In this document: positions 38,180 through 50,691 of the stretch, piece by piece
Layout: each line of letters begins with the position of its first letter
Numbering within the stretch: position 1 is the first letter of the stretch
Assembly (NCBI GenBank): GCA_028583405.1
Contig: CM053260.1
Location: 13,352,660-13,416,659, forward strand
Direction: 5' to 3'
Source: Pogonophryne albipinna
Taxonomy: Eukaryota > Chordata > Actinopteri > Perciformes > Artedidraconidae
Length of the DNA stretch: 64,000 nucleotides
Notes under the pieces: generated by a model
What the model was told of the DNA's origin: nothing
Database searches by the model: none
The model's input: only the letters and a program-made list of their open reading frames with translations
Translations under genes and position numbers: made by a program

Positions 38180-38959
38180 TCTCAATGATAATACATACTT
38201 AGTTACCAGTTAAAGCTTTGAATCTGGTTGGTGGCCAGAAGCTCTCAATTCCTTACCAAAGCCAGGATCTGAAAATAAAAAGTGCACATTGAAAGAACAC
38301 ATTCCCAGGCAGACTTGACTCTCTCTCCCTTGTGTTGCTGCCTACTGTAAACCACTAAGAGACTGTGAACTAGCATATGTTTTGATTAATAGTTATAATA
38401 CACAACATCTAACGCAGTAAATACAATTGCTATTTTACCCTGAAGAAAAAGCCAGTTAAATTCAGAGGCACAATTTAATCAAAGACGATGACACTGTTCC
38501 TAATATTACTACGACGAAAGTACTATACAAAAACATAAGCAGAGCGTCGAGGAAATGTAACGCTAACGTGATATTGTTACGTTCTGCTAGTTTTACGTGA
38601 AGCTAACACTGGGCCATACGACTACTGAACCATAATCCCAAACGGCCAGTTATTCATGTTTGTTATATTGCCACATTGACGTATACACCTTACCGCTATT
38701 GTACATATAATGCACAGTATATGTCTTAGTGAACTGCCCTCTTGATATACGACCAGTGTGGCTAATATTGTGTAGCTAACTGTAGCTTAGGTTACCCGTT
38801 TGTTTAGGTGACTTAGCCTGTTAGCCTGTGCCACTGACGCAGGTTTGCTAAATGATAAATAGCTAGACGGAGCAGCGATGTTTATTAGACAAACACAGCG
38901 ATGTATCTGCCCTACACAACCAAACACGATTCGTTTTCAATGTCATTCTTTTCTTCAAT

Positions 38960-39100
38960 ACCCTACCTTATCGTGTGGTATTAAATCGCCATGTTCTTTC
39001 ATAATGTTCCCCACCGGCTACGTTGAGCTAGCGTTAGCTGTTTAGGTCGATGAGATCAGCTGATCTGACAGACGGCAGTGAGACCCTTAAAGCGAAACGT
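38960..39100 (-). promoter_or_regulatory. probable tusc2 promoter and non-coding first exon
   Basis: GC-richer stretch upstream of the coding exons, with a good minus-strand donor at 38967/38966 and no TATA box evident. Inferred from position. Confidence 0.35.
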
Positions 39101-40416
39101 CATTATCATTTTAGTGATGTTATTCTAAATAGTGATCGGATTAAAATTCATTTTAATCTATCTCTACATTTTGAACAGTGTTCAGTTAAGGGACGTTAAA
39201 TGTGGCAACTATTTTCTAGATCTGCACAGCTCTCCACTTTGAATATAGTATGTCATATTTTACTAAACTCAGTTTCTTACCCTTTAAATATGTTGTGTCA
39301 ATATTGTCATTCTTTTTAAATAGTCTTTAAAATAGCTTTTATAACAGAAATATTTTTTTCTCCTTTCTTTTTTTCTTCATTTAATATTTGATTAAATACA
39401 AAAACTTGTTTTAACTTGGAAATTCTTTACTGAACGCAGATTGGTCACTACATTTAGATGTGTTGCTTCAACATGTAAATATGTGCATAGGCGGATACAA
39501 TAATAGTGAAAGAAAAAATAGAAGACAAACATTTTCTAGAAGGACAGAGAAAAAAAAAAGGAAAGACATAGGGAATGACAAACCAGTGAAACACGTGTAT
39601 ACCAATGTTCATACAGGATTCCAGTCAACCAGAGTGACACCACTGACATTCATAGTTTCATACAAATGTCCATACATCAGTCAAACTCACAATTTGACAT
39701 TCAAATAAAAAATAGAGTTGCACCCATCAGGGGTGTCGAGAGGACATGGCAGATTATTGAGCCTTGGTCAAATGAAAATCCAGATACCTTTCAGCAAAAA
39801 CATTGTATTTACCTCTTTAACTGGATAAATTAAACATGTCACAATGGATGTTAAGAAGTATGATTGTTTAAGGACCTGCTTGAGTTTATCTTAACTTAAA
39901 ATAATGATGTTACAAATGTTATATTCTGGAAAAATAAAAAGGAATGTAACTTCCAGATGCAGGATTATCAGATCAATTACAGCAGAGTTCTTGACTTCAG
40001 CACTGCACCTACAAATGTATAATCAACAGATTTGTTCTACCTACAAATGACTGAAACTTCATTGACATTTTCTTTAAAGTTTAAGTGACACAGCTGAGGT
40101 ACACTGGATAATCAGATTTTCCCCAATAGCAAAATACATGACTGGAAACAACCACTGTCTCATCTGCCAATATCGACTTCTCTCAACTCATTCTCTCAGG
40201 CACATCAGGCTCTCCAGGTGTAAGGCACTTCTCATCTCTCGCATCACTTCACACGCACATTCGCGCTAGCTCTCTCTCAGTCTTGCGCCCTGTCTCACTC
40301 TCTCGTTCACCCAAGAGGTGTGTTGAGTTGTATTATCTGGGATCTTTGGATGCAGTGATGACTGGTCATCTTTAGGCCAGCCAAGTGGTGCATGTTAAAC
40401 CCCGAGCGCAGTTGCC
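39101..40416. other. tusc2 upstream flank and rassf1 3' UTR
   Basis: Positions 40416 downward are the rassf1 3' UTR; no canonical minus-strand polyadenylation hexamer was found close to the stop. The 39460-39708 plus frame is short and lysine-rich without a domain. No other gene seen. Confidence 0.35.
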
Positions 40417-43400
40417 TCAACCGGGAGTCGAACCAGCCAGAGCGTCCTGCATCTTAGTGCGGGCCAGAGCGTATCGCTGCACTATCTGCTTCACGTGCTC
40501 CTCCTCTTCACGCCGCAGCATACGCTGGAAGTTCTTCAACTCAGGCATAGAGAAGGCATGCCACTGTAAAGAGAGACACAATGCATTAGTGTGAGTACAG
40601 TTTTTAAACTAACCACACGAGTTGAGTCCCTTTTTACAAGTTCAGATTATTTAACAAAAATACAACAATTACACCCCACCCCAAGATGTTTTAAGATCCA
40701 TGGGGCTCTGATGTTACACTCACATTGACTTCTCCAGTTTCATTTTCTTTCAGAACATAGCTGAGGACTTTCTCATTGGGCCCAGCACACAGACGCAGGC
40801 GGAGGGGACACTCATTGTCAGACACCTTGCGAATATAAACTGAAAGAGGCAGATCAAAGGGCTACATTTACTAGACAGCGTACCATTTTTGATTTACAAG
40901 AATTAAATACTGCAGTATTTCAATAGGTAACCCTTTTGAAAACAGCAGAAGTACCTTGGTCATGACGCTCGCTGCGTTCAAACAGGGCAAACTTGCCAGG
41001 ATTGTCAACCACAGTAAACTTTTTCAACAAAGCCTCGATGACCTCCCGAGCAGAAGTGCGTGAGCTAATGTGCAGGTGCTTGGAAGCATCCTTTGGCAGG
41101 TAGAACGACGTGCGGCGTTTCACCCCACTAGCCTTCCTCGCTCCAGCATCGGAACCCCCTTTTTTTGGAGGTGTGACTGACACAGGTCGCGCCAACTTGA
41201 ACTGGACCTTTATGAAGCCCGTGTAGGAACCATCCTTGTTCTGTTAAGAAAAATGAAAATGTTACACTAAAGAAAAAACCCATTTAGAGTGAAATTCATT
41301 GATATGCTGTGTCTCAATGCCCCTTACCATGTTCATGAACAGATTGCTGTTGATTTGAGCGTTGTATTCCTTCACCTTCTGCTGAAAATCTGTAGTCGTC
41401 AATTCTTGCTTTCCCCATTCAATCTGTTCATCCTGGAGAGGACAGTGAGGAGTTACAGTGTTAAACCACCAGGTGACAGTGCTGACCATCCGAACCACAA
41501 CAGGACAGAGGAAAGACTCCAGCGTTACACAATACACGTGAACAGAAATGGACACTTAAAATGGCCATTGCACAACTGTTAAAAATGTGATGCTCTTTAA
41601 AAATTTGAGAAATTACTGATAACTTACACAAGTGTTAACTTAAGTGTTGCTGGCCATTGTTAACATTGAAAAACTCTCTTTACAACATGCTACTGTTGTA
41701 GGAAAAATTGTATGTTTTTTTCCAGGAATTGCAAATGGTGTTCTTGTTACATGAAGCCAGGGCAGGTTATACAAGGTTAGAAGGTGTGGCTCTATTATGT
41801 GAAAGCAAAATGGGTGTGATCCAAATTCGGTTTAAGACAAGTTGTTCTATCCAAAATGTGGCTGAACGTTGTTTTGAAGGGGAATAAAAACAGACACACT
41901 TTAGTAAAAGGTGTTAATTGACTTTGTCAGGTCCCCGTTATTTCTAAGAGGGAACACCAGTTGCATCAGACTCTCAATTTCCTGTCAACGTAGCAAAGGC
42001 AAAAGCGATGATGTCAGCTCTGCTCAATCCTGTTGGACTGCTCCAATTCGTTGGTCTATAGGGCTGGAGAAAGGAGGGGTAGGTTCAACTTGCAGCTGTT
42101 TGCAATGTCTGTGAACAACGGTTCAGCATTGCATTCCTCAACTTGGTATTCATGTAAAAATAGCCTCTACTCTCCGACTCACACAAGGGGGAGAGACAAA
42201 GCCCTCCCTTGTTTTAAAGGCACATCCTGTGAAGTCAGCTGCCTCATCAACCGCACAATTGCAGTCATACACATTTGGTCTTAGCATACATGACCGTTGT
42301 ACTGACCAATTGGTATTTCCTGTGTGGGAGGGAAATTCTACAGAATTGATGCAACACAAATTAATTTTCCATAATGTACTCCAGATAATTCCTTATGGTT
42401 AATAGGTTAATAGGTAAAAAGGGTGTCCCAAGTTGCAAAAACCAAAATAACCATATCCAGCATATATGGATGAATACTTAAGCCATCTTCTCCATTATTA
42501 AAATAATAATTTATGTATAAATGTGGAATTTATTTTTACAAAACAAATAGTGAAAATGTATCTCAGGCCACCCTGCCCCCCCCCCCCCATCTCATTTTGT
42601 GACCCAGGATTGTCTCATGTAAAACCAACCACAGTTGCAAGCTGTTACAGGGATGGGTAGCTTTTAAATCAACGTCCAAGTAGAAAAAGATCAATAGGAG
42701 CCATCCTTAGGCAGGTTGAAAGGCTGTGGAGTTAATATACTGCTGTTAACAAGTCAATAAATCAATTAGGGCCATGTTGAGCCTTCCAATATGGTAACAG
42801 TAGGAGGAAAAGCACGCACAAACTGTCTCTACATGCCCACGAAAGGAGTGTCATCTCAAAACAAGAGTTGTCAGTGCCAACAACATTAAAACAAAAATGG
42901 CTTCTGTACAGATACAGAAAATTGTGAATGTCACTGAGTTTTGCAATAAACAACATCTGTTCCTCAATAAAGTAAGCTGATAGTGGGTGCGGGGGACACA
43001 ATTCCAAAACAACACATGACTCATATGTAGTTGAGAAATAAGTATGAAAAACCTGAATAGTCAATGAATGGTGGGTGTCAGGCTGGAAACTTGAGTAGCC
43101 GTTCTGCGTCACTAAACATGACATTTGGGTTGTTCTCAGTAGGAGTTCAAATGTGGGTCTGTGCATCACAGAACTAAATGCAATAATTGTTTTGTTTTTT
43201 TAGGCATGTTAAGCAACTTATTTTTCCTTATTCCCAGTGCTGACATTTATTATAGGTTCCCACAATACAAGGCTTCCTCAAAACTGGTGAAACCAGAACT
43301 CCACCCTAGGCAAGCATCCAGTCTGCTGGGGTGCCCTTTAGCAAAACAAAGTCGCAGATGTGACCCATAAAAGTATGAGAACAGTTATACATTTAAAATA

Positions 43401-46400
43401 AACAAAAATAGCTAGAAAGAGAGAAGACATATAAAATAACGCGAGAGTAGATATGGAGAACCACCCATCACCCATGGTCTCACTTCCCCTTTAACATTAA
43501 GAGTTTTTATTCAAGCCTCAACCTTTTTTTCTTGTCGAATTTTTGTCTATTTCTCACCTGCTTTACTTTCGCAGTAACGTCAGCTTTCCGGGTATTGGGG
43601 AAGAATGATGTCTTGGCGGTGAAGTACTGCTCAAACTCGGAGTTGGGCTCCTCGTCGCTGCAGTAGCCGCTGCTGGTGGAGCTGCCCCAGGTCATCTCGA
43701 AAGAGGGGGACTTTTCTGTGTCGCTGGCCGCGTTTGACATGCTGACTACCGGTACAAACTTTAACACTAGAGGCAATGACCGGAAGATACGACGACTTAA
43801 AGGTGGTTAATTAAATAACTTTGGTTGCAGTAAGCTTAATACAAAACCTTTGCTGAACAGAAGTCTGGCTGAAACAACGGCAAAGAACCAACTAACGAAA
43901 ACCGTCCACTAATCTCTCGGAGGAGGAAATCTCTCTGTAGCGTCTTGATAACAACAGTCAACTAGACAAAAAATACCGACTTTTGTTTAACTCTAACTTC
44001 AACCGGGCCACGTTTCCACTGTACAAATCCTGTCTGTGTGAAACAGGATGTGTATTCAGGCCCCCGCCCAACATGCCTCGCTTCCTTCCCCCCGCCGAAG
44101 CCCCACCCAGCCAAGGCCGTTCAGTTGAGATTGGAAAATACACAAAATCTCCTCAGCCGGTCGCGATTGGCCGGCCATGGGAAATGGAAATGCCACCCGC
44201 ACCCCCCTCTCTTTGCCGCTTCCCTCTCCCACGCTGCGGCTCCCCTCTGAAAATGTAATGTGATGATGACCCATAAATTGTATCTGTGGTGATGATAGGT
44301 CAATGTGGGTCTGGTCACAAAGACAGAGAGACACCATGTGAATCCTATTATTCACGTCATATGATCATTTCTGCTTTAGATAGGCCTATTGAGAAGAAGC
44401 ACTAACAGTCCTGTATTCAAATGTTACTCAAGTAAATGTACAAAAGTATTAGCTTCAAAATATACAAAAGGTAACTAAAGATGTAATAAAAGTCTTATTT
44501 ATATTTTACATCATTAATAAAAATATGCAAAGTAACTTAAGCTGTTTAATCAATGTAGTGGAGTAAAAGTACACAATGTATTTAGTGGGTTAGAAGTACA
44601 AAGTAGCAACACATGGAAATACTCTGTAAAGAACAAGTCCCCCAAAATTGTAATTAAAGGTAGGGTAGGTAATTCACTTCAGAAACAGTTTTTGTTATAT
44701 TCCATGGAATGCTCTAAACATCCCGATAGCAATGAATACATTAAATGCTTTGACAATAAATATATACAAATATTTAATCTGTGGAAGCTGTGGCGCTGTA
44801 AAAAGCAAGTCCAATTATCTGCCTCGGCCCGCGGCAGATAATTGGATGGCCTACCTGCCTGTCAATGGGGCCCTCATTGGTCATCATGTGCCCGGTCATG
44901 TGCGCATTCGTGTGTGTTGGAGGAGGGGCTATGTAAGGAAGTCTGAAGGAAGGGGCAGATTTTTTTCGGTTGTGTACTTTCAAATTCTAGTTTACTCGAG
45001 CTGGTTTCTCCATTCTTACCTACCCTACCTTTAAAGGTGGGGTAGGTAAGTTTGGGAAACCGGCTCGAGATACACTTTTTTTATATTCCATGGAATGCTC
45101 TTAACATCCCGATAGCAATGAATATCTTAAGTGCTTTGACAAAAAATCCAAAATGGAAAATGTCATCTGTGGAAGCCGTGGCGCAGTAAAAAACACGACC
45201 AATCATTTTAGCCGGAGTAGGTACCATATCTGCACGGCCTACCAGATTAGCACGGGGTCCGTTACGCTTACTAATGACGTCACGCATTGGCTGTACGGCA
45301 ACCCAAGAGGACATTTTACACGGCCAAATTCCGCAAAGAATATTAAAAAATAACAATCGACAGTGAATGTATGTTAGTGGAACTGTGTCAGGAAAGTGAA
45401 GTGATAATTAAGTAATGTTATTGAAGAACTGAAATGCATAAACTTGAAAGTTAATATGTATCATAGCGAAAAATGCTAACGCACTTTGGCACAGAACTCA
45501 AGATAAAAGATACCCTTATTACTTATCGTAGCTGCACTGCACATACAAGATATCCGATTAAAGCTGAGGTTCCACAGATTATTTATATATCATCACTGAG
45601 TGATCCGAACTCGCGACAGGGGAAGCAAACACAGACATCACAACACGTACCTTTACGTAGCTTTTACGGGAGATCGTCTCACCGTAGCTGTCAATCTGAT
45701 CAAAAGACTTGTTCAATGGCAATAAAACGAGAAAAAACGCGGCTGAATCGGTTAATCCATAGGTTGATAATGTTTCTGTGGAATACTTTTTTTAAATTTA
45801 TAATCCATAATTCCATTTTTATGTAAAAATCGGAGAGTAAAAGTTAGCCACCAGAGTTATCGCAGCTTCCGGTTTTGGCTATGCGTCAGTCTCACACACA
45901 CACATTACCAAATAAGGAGTATGTGGGAGTTCCCCTCGATTCCATTGCCTCTGACGGTTAGAAAGAGATGTCAATCAGCAAAATCGAGCAAGGGGGGCCA
46001 GAGATAGGTCAAATCCACCCAAATGACCCAGAAGTGGGTTTTCTTTGCTAAATCTCTCTAAAAAGGTCAAATTTCACTTGTTTTGCATCGATCTTGATAC
46101 AGGGTACTTATTATATGTTGTAGTTTGGATTCCTAAAGCTTTTAGTCTACCATCCCATCATTCAAGGGTGGTTTTCACTATAAGTAATTTTTTGTTTTTG
46201 GACGGACACAATAATTTACATTTTTTTACTGTGTTCAATCTGAATTCACTTTAAAATAAAAACATCTATATTGATTCTGACACTTCTACATCCAACTCAC
46301 AGGTGTAACCTTGCTTTGAGAAAAAAGATTATTAATTTAACCCTTTTAGAAGGGAAGATATGGACATTTGTTCTGGGAATGTCATTTTCGAGCCTGAGAC

Positions 46401-49400
46401 CTGAAAACAGGCTCGGGCTTAACAGGTTAAGAACAGTACTTGAGCAAATCTACTATTAGTTAGTTATCTGGCACTAGCATCACATTTAAATCTTATAACA
46501 GTAATGCCATTCCTAACTTTATTATATATTTTATATATAGGCTATTATTAACAAGTTCTACTAATTTCACTGTTCTTCTCCCACACTTTTTAGTGGGAGG
46601 CAGTGACTTTATAGGTTTAATATGGAAGATATATGGCCAGTTTTTTTTTACTTTAACATTATCAACAGTATGTGAAGCCTCCAGGTTAAACTGTTGATGT
46701 TTTGTCGAGATCTATGTCTATGTATTGTGTTGCAGAGGAATCTACTGAAATGAATGACATTCATTTATATGGGTTTGATATCTTCAGTAGCATACAAAAT
46801 CAAAGTAGCAAAGGTCAATATATCCAATATCTTTTAAAACAATGTATTCTACAATCTCCATAATGCAATTCAATAGGATATAACATTATGACAATCATTA
46901 AAATGTGTTAGTGGGAGACCTGATTAAGGACATTAAGCATTGATCCACAAAATGATCATGTACCTGCATGTAGACATGATAAGTCTCACTTCAATCACGA
47001 TTTTGTGTTACAGCAATCTTCATGTTCCAGAGAATTCCATCAAAATAATACATTTAGCGACTGTAGCGTTCAGATTTTAAATGTAGGTAAGGAATCTCTG
47101 GTGTCAGAACGTTACTCAAAAGAAAATAAGTTGACTGAATGTATTGCATTGTAAAATCTTTTTAAACCTTCGGGGGTTTGATACTATATTATGAATAAAA
47201 GTGAAGAAAGGTATAGCTTTGTAGTGGCTATCTGGCTCTGGAAAACTATAATCAGAAATGTTAATGAAACTGAATTTAAAGTTGAGATAAACTGCTCTTT
47301 CCAGTAGCTATGATTTTGAAAATGCTAAACAATCCTTCATTCAAGTTGAAACACCAAAAAAGAAAAAGAAAACATATCCAAATAGTGAAGGCATTTGTAA
47401 AATATCCTCAATATTTGTTTCTCACTCGCTGAGGAGTTGGTCATATCTTTTTGTCTCTCAGTAAGTTTTGGCTAATGTGTGTAGGCAGGAAACACTTTGG
47501 AGCCTCCTAGTGTGAAGTCCACATATGTGGGATTCTACACCCAGAAATCCTTCAGCTGTTGCTCTTACAGTGTATTCTGACCGAACCAAAGGTAGAGAAA
47601 GTCCTTCTTAGTTGCTCTTTATGATGTTTCTTCCATTTTCCATTTTTTGCATGCTGTATATGTTGTAAACCGCTCTGAGACGTTTCTAGCTTGTGACATG
47701 GGGACTTTGATTGATTGACAGGTGTTACCAATACCAATAATTATGGCTCTGGTTCTTTCCACTTAGTTAGTTTCTTCCCTGCTTTGTAAAGTCAAACTTT
47801 CTGCTGTGTTAAACGCCTGTGCAAAAGCACCATGAACATATCCAGCCATGTCTACGTACTGTAAATACTCTGCTGAACAGTTTTCTGAAGAATTTACATT
47901 CCAGCAATCCTTTGATAAGCAGCATGAGTTTGATAGAGAGGGAATAAATCCTGTTACCAAGAGACCAAGCCCTACTACCTTGAAAAAGTACTAGTTCGTT
48001 TTAGCCTTGATTCCTCTTTTTGTTAATAACACTGTAGTGCAGAAAGCACAGTAAGGAGTGTTCTGTACAGCAGTCAGGACTCTAATTTATGTCCGTTTAT
48101 CTGGATAGGGTTTATTTAATTATTTTATGTACTTGTTATGACCCTATACAAAACTAGCAAGGACATGAAAACTTACAACAAAAATGAACAGATTGTATAA
48201 TACATCATACTCAAGAAGGTTGGCTGATTTACACGATTTAACTTTGTTGTTGAGTTTGTTTTCTTAAATGTATAAAACAGATGGTGTAACAACATGCTCA
48301 TGGACTGAACACAGATGTTTTACAGCAGTTACTTAATACACTGAACCAGATCTTACAAATGGTGGGACCTGTTACATCCCCATATTGCAGTTTGCGGAAC
48401 TAGATCAACCGTGGGTCTTTATTGCTATAAATGGTTCCCATTTTTGGTCATTTAAAAATGTGTTTTGTTCCCTAAAGCAGTCCAGCATAATTACCGAGTA
48501 GCACATCATGTGAAATGCAAAGTAGATGCTTGTATTGGCCAAACTCATTGTCTTAGTTTTAATGGTAACCATAGTGGCACAATATGGTAATACCTTCAAG
48601 TTATGTTAAGGATGTTCTAAAAAGCATGTAAAGAGTGTCTAATACCACTTTTTATTGTGAGCAAGATTGAAGATATTAGAGAATACTAAGACAGACATAG
48701 TGCCAAGTACAAAATTCCTTACCACATTTGTGTCTGTTTCTATGGTGTGCTCCACCACACATGCATGTTCAGCCACAGAGCCTCGGTCCCAGCTGCAGTC
48801 CAACCGGATCCCATCACGACAGCGGTGGTGGCATGTGAATCTACAATCTGTAATGCAGAAAAACAGAGTTTAGACAAATACTGATGATGACATCCTCAAT
48901 GGTAAACAGGCATGTGATATTATTGGAGAGTGCAATTCTCTATGGCTGATGTTCTCCTCTGGCTATTTCTAGTCGTTGCAGTTACCATGCATTTAGTTGA
49001 TGTTGTTGGACATGTGTAAATTGAAATGTTGGTATTGAACTGGAATTCTTTATATTGAGAGGTGTTCATTAGGGTGCAGAATATTGCAAACCCGTCTGAA
49101 TAAAATGCCGCTCAGGTAAACACCACCTTATTTATACTATGGCCTTAATGATGAATATACTGTTTAATTGAAATGACAAATTATTAAAGTAAAATGTATG
49201 GTATAGCAGATTGCATTTGTCATTTTAATATCCATTGTATGCTATAGATGTAATGAAAATCATATAAAATGCAAGTACGCCCTTTCTCCTCTGTTGCTCT
49301 CCCTGAGGTTTCTCCCATGTTCCCCTTAAACTGTGGGTTTTCTCTGGAAGTTTTTCCTTGTACGATGTGAGGGTCTAAGGACAGAGGGTGTCGTTTTTCT

Positions 49401-50691
49401 CATACTGATATTCTGAACAATCTGTGCTGTTGTATTTGCTGTAAAGTGTCGCTACTGTAGGCTGTTTTTATTATATGTACAGCACTTTGGCTCGACCAAA
49501 AATCGTTTATAAATGTGCTATATAAATAAAACTTGATTTGATTTCAAAGAGCAATACACGTTTTATTCTTAAGAATAATTAGACATTGGAATTAAGCGAT
49601 TTACTTTAAAATATCCCAAATAAATAAAACGTAAATAAAGTAAACAACACATTTGGAACAATAAATGGATTATTTGGCCCTATTCACACACATGCTCAAT
49701 GACCAGGTCCTAAAATGGACAGGAAAACCCTGCTGTATTCTTGCCGTCATATTGGTTAAAATGTTGGGGATAATCTTATAAAACAAACACGCATGTAAAC
49801 ACAGCCAGCAATATTGAGGTCAGCAAAAATGATGGAGGTCATAGAATTAAATCGTGCAACAAATGTATAATCTTATTATCATGAAAGGCCTACCGGGTGT
49901 TCATGGTCATCGGCTTGTGTTTATGTCAACACTTCATTGTTTGTGGTTTCATATTTAGATTCCTGTAAAGAGGTATTATTTTCCTGCTCACTGAATGTTC
50001 TAATCTACACAAACCACAGCTACATTTCAGTGGGTTTCAGTTGATGAAAAGGAAGTCCAGTAATATTGCAACTCAAAGATGAGCCTTAAGCAAGAAGATC
50101 ATCAGAGTCGGAGCCTGGGTAATGATCACAACACCAAAACCACTTACACAATTGCATGCCTTTTTTGATACTGTTAGAAAAACAACATAGAACATCATGT
50201 GTGGCAAACCAAGCGGACAAAGTAATGATTTATACCGTGTTATTTTTGGCCTGCACCTACATTGGTGGCTAGATTGTTCTCTGCATAACCAAATATCCTC
50301 TCTCACTCTCAGTCTTGCTCTCTTTTCTGATCATGCATATGCACAGAGGAAATCACACAGCCTACTCACTGACACACCGCAGGCTCTGCTTGTACAGGCC
50401 CCAGATGAAGTCTCCACACAGGTCGCACCATGTGGGCTGAGCGTGGCTGCAGGGCTGGAAGTTGTGTCCCTCTCCGTTCTCTTCAGTGGGATCGGGGTCC
50501 TGGGTGCTGCTCAGGACTCTGATGATGCCCGCCCGGCTCAGCAGGTCTGGTACCTTGCTCGGACTGATCCTCAGGGCATTGGCTCTCTCCAGGCGTGGAG
50601 GCGAGCAGGGCGTGTGAGTGCCGTGTGCCAGCTCAATCCTCTCTCTGTCCGGCCTCAGGTCACGGAGCTCGATTAGCTCCCCCAACGACAT
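40417..50691 (-). CDS. rassf1: RASSF1, A-type isoform (C1, Ras-association, SARAH), 366 aa
   Basis: Scaffold that binds Ras-like GTPases and, through SARAH, the Hippo kinases MST1/2 (STK3/4), and stabilises microtubules. Coding exons 50691-50370, 48847-48723, 41432-41328, 41240-40955, 40839-40724 and 40563-40417 join in frame at canonical sites. Residues 76-125 form a complete C1 zinc finger (H76, C89, C92, C106, C109, H114, C117, C125) split between exons 1 and 2. The RA domain is about 226-318 (RRTSFYLPKDASKHLHI onward) and the SARAH helix about 320-362 (FSMPELKNF...REEEEHVKQIVQRY). The N-terminal PRLERANALRI block is family-specific. It is 26 residues longer than human RASSF1A, largely in residues 45-75. 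The ATG at 50691 follows an acceptor at 50727; a non-coding exon ends at 51758. An alternative C-type start is listed separately. Confidence 0.96.
42576..42588. repeat. poly-C tract
   Basis: Thirteen consecutive C residues in the rassf1 intron that separates the C-type first exon from the shared exon at 41432. Confidence 0.9.
43558..43740 (-). CDS. rassf1: alternative first exon of rassf1, C-type isoform
   Basis: Encodes 61 residues starting MSNAASDTEKSPSFEMTW and continuing SGYCSDEEPNSEFEQYFTAKTSF, clearly the RASSF1C N-terminus family (SFEMTW, TSSGYCS, EQYFTA). It ends in phase 0 at CAG/GTGAGA and so splices to the shared exon at 41432, giving a 278-aa protein with RA and SARAH domains but no C1 finger. 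The ATG at 43740 has A at -3; an in-frame TTG upstream at 43776 is not needed. It lies inside the A-form intron between 48723 and 41432, hence has its own promoter. Confidence 0.9.
43741..44260 (-). promoter_or_regulatory. probable internal promoter for the rassf1 C-type transcript
   Basis: GC-rich stretch immediately upstream of the C-type exon, with CpG-containing runs around 44060-44110 and 44155-44240 and inverted CCAAT (ATTGG) boxes at about 44133 and 44166. No TATA box at a suitable distance. Short GC-rich frames here on both strands are not genes. Confidence 0.5.
44395..44640. repeat. dispersed AGTAAAAGTACT-type repeat fragment
   Basis: Contains CTGTATTCAAATGTTACTCA, CAAAAGTATTAGCTTCAAAA and GTGGAGTAAAAGTACACAAT, the vocabulary of the family described at 29340-29680. 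Confidence 0.5.
44654..45034. mobile_element. TTAA-bounded MITE, copy 1
   Basis: Perfect 19-bp terminal inverted repeats TTAAAGGTAGGGTAGGTAA (44654-44672) and complement (45016-45034). The outer TTAA fits a piggyBac-type target duplication. Non-coding. It contains a 13-bp inverted repeat (CCAATTATCTGCC at 44811-44823, complement at 44833-44845). Lies in the rassf1 A-form intron. Confidence 0.8.
45031..45360. mobile_element. second MITE copy, same family, directly abutting the first
   Basis: Begins TTAAAGGTGGGGTAGGTAAG at 45031, sharing its first TTAA with the end of copy 1, and repeats internal blocks in the same order (TTATATTCCATGGAATGCTC at 45082; AACATCCCGATAGCAATGAA; GTGGAAGCCGTGGCGCAGTA at about 45171). 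Similarity fades after about 45200 and I could not find its right-hand inverted repeat, so the end is unknown. Confidence 0.65.
45361..48722. other. rassf1 intron, unclassified sequence
   Basis: AT-rich. About 46300-46436 has CGAGCCTGAGACCTGAAAAC and its partial complement CAGGCTCGGGCTTAACAGG, suggesting an end of another unclassified element. No exon or RNA gene recognised. Confidence 0.3.
49278..49545 (+). repeat. dispersed teleost SINE/LINE 3'-tail repeat
   Basis: Runs from CCCTTTCTCCTCTGTTGCTC through TTTTTCCTTGTACGATGTGA and GGGTCTAAGGACAGAGGGTG to a tail AAATAAAACTTGATTTGATT. The segment and its short-word tail are familiar from many fish genomes as the end of a retroposon; family name not assigned. 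Located in the rassf1 intron between 50370 and 48847. Confidence 0.6.

Noticed and set aside
40391..40440. A tRNA B-box-like word (GGTTCGACTCC, minus strand) at the end of rassf1.
   Set aside because: It is in the last coding exon (AGSTPG stop) and there is no A box, acceptor stem or cloverleaf around it; chance match.
42762..43169. Minus-strand 135-aa frame in the rassf1 intron.
   Set aside because: No domain and irregular composition; the rassf1 exon chain is complete without it.
43741..43776. Upstream in-frame start for the rassf1 C-type exon.
   Set aside because: The codon at 43776 is TTG, and the family signature begins just after the ATG at 43740.
43958..44355. Several GC-rich frames on both strands near 44000-44350.
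   Set aside because: They overlap each other in the presumed C-type promoter, have promoter-like composition and no domain.
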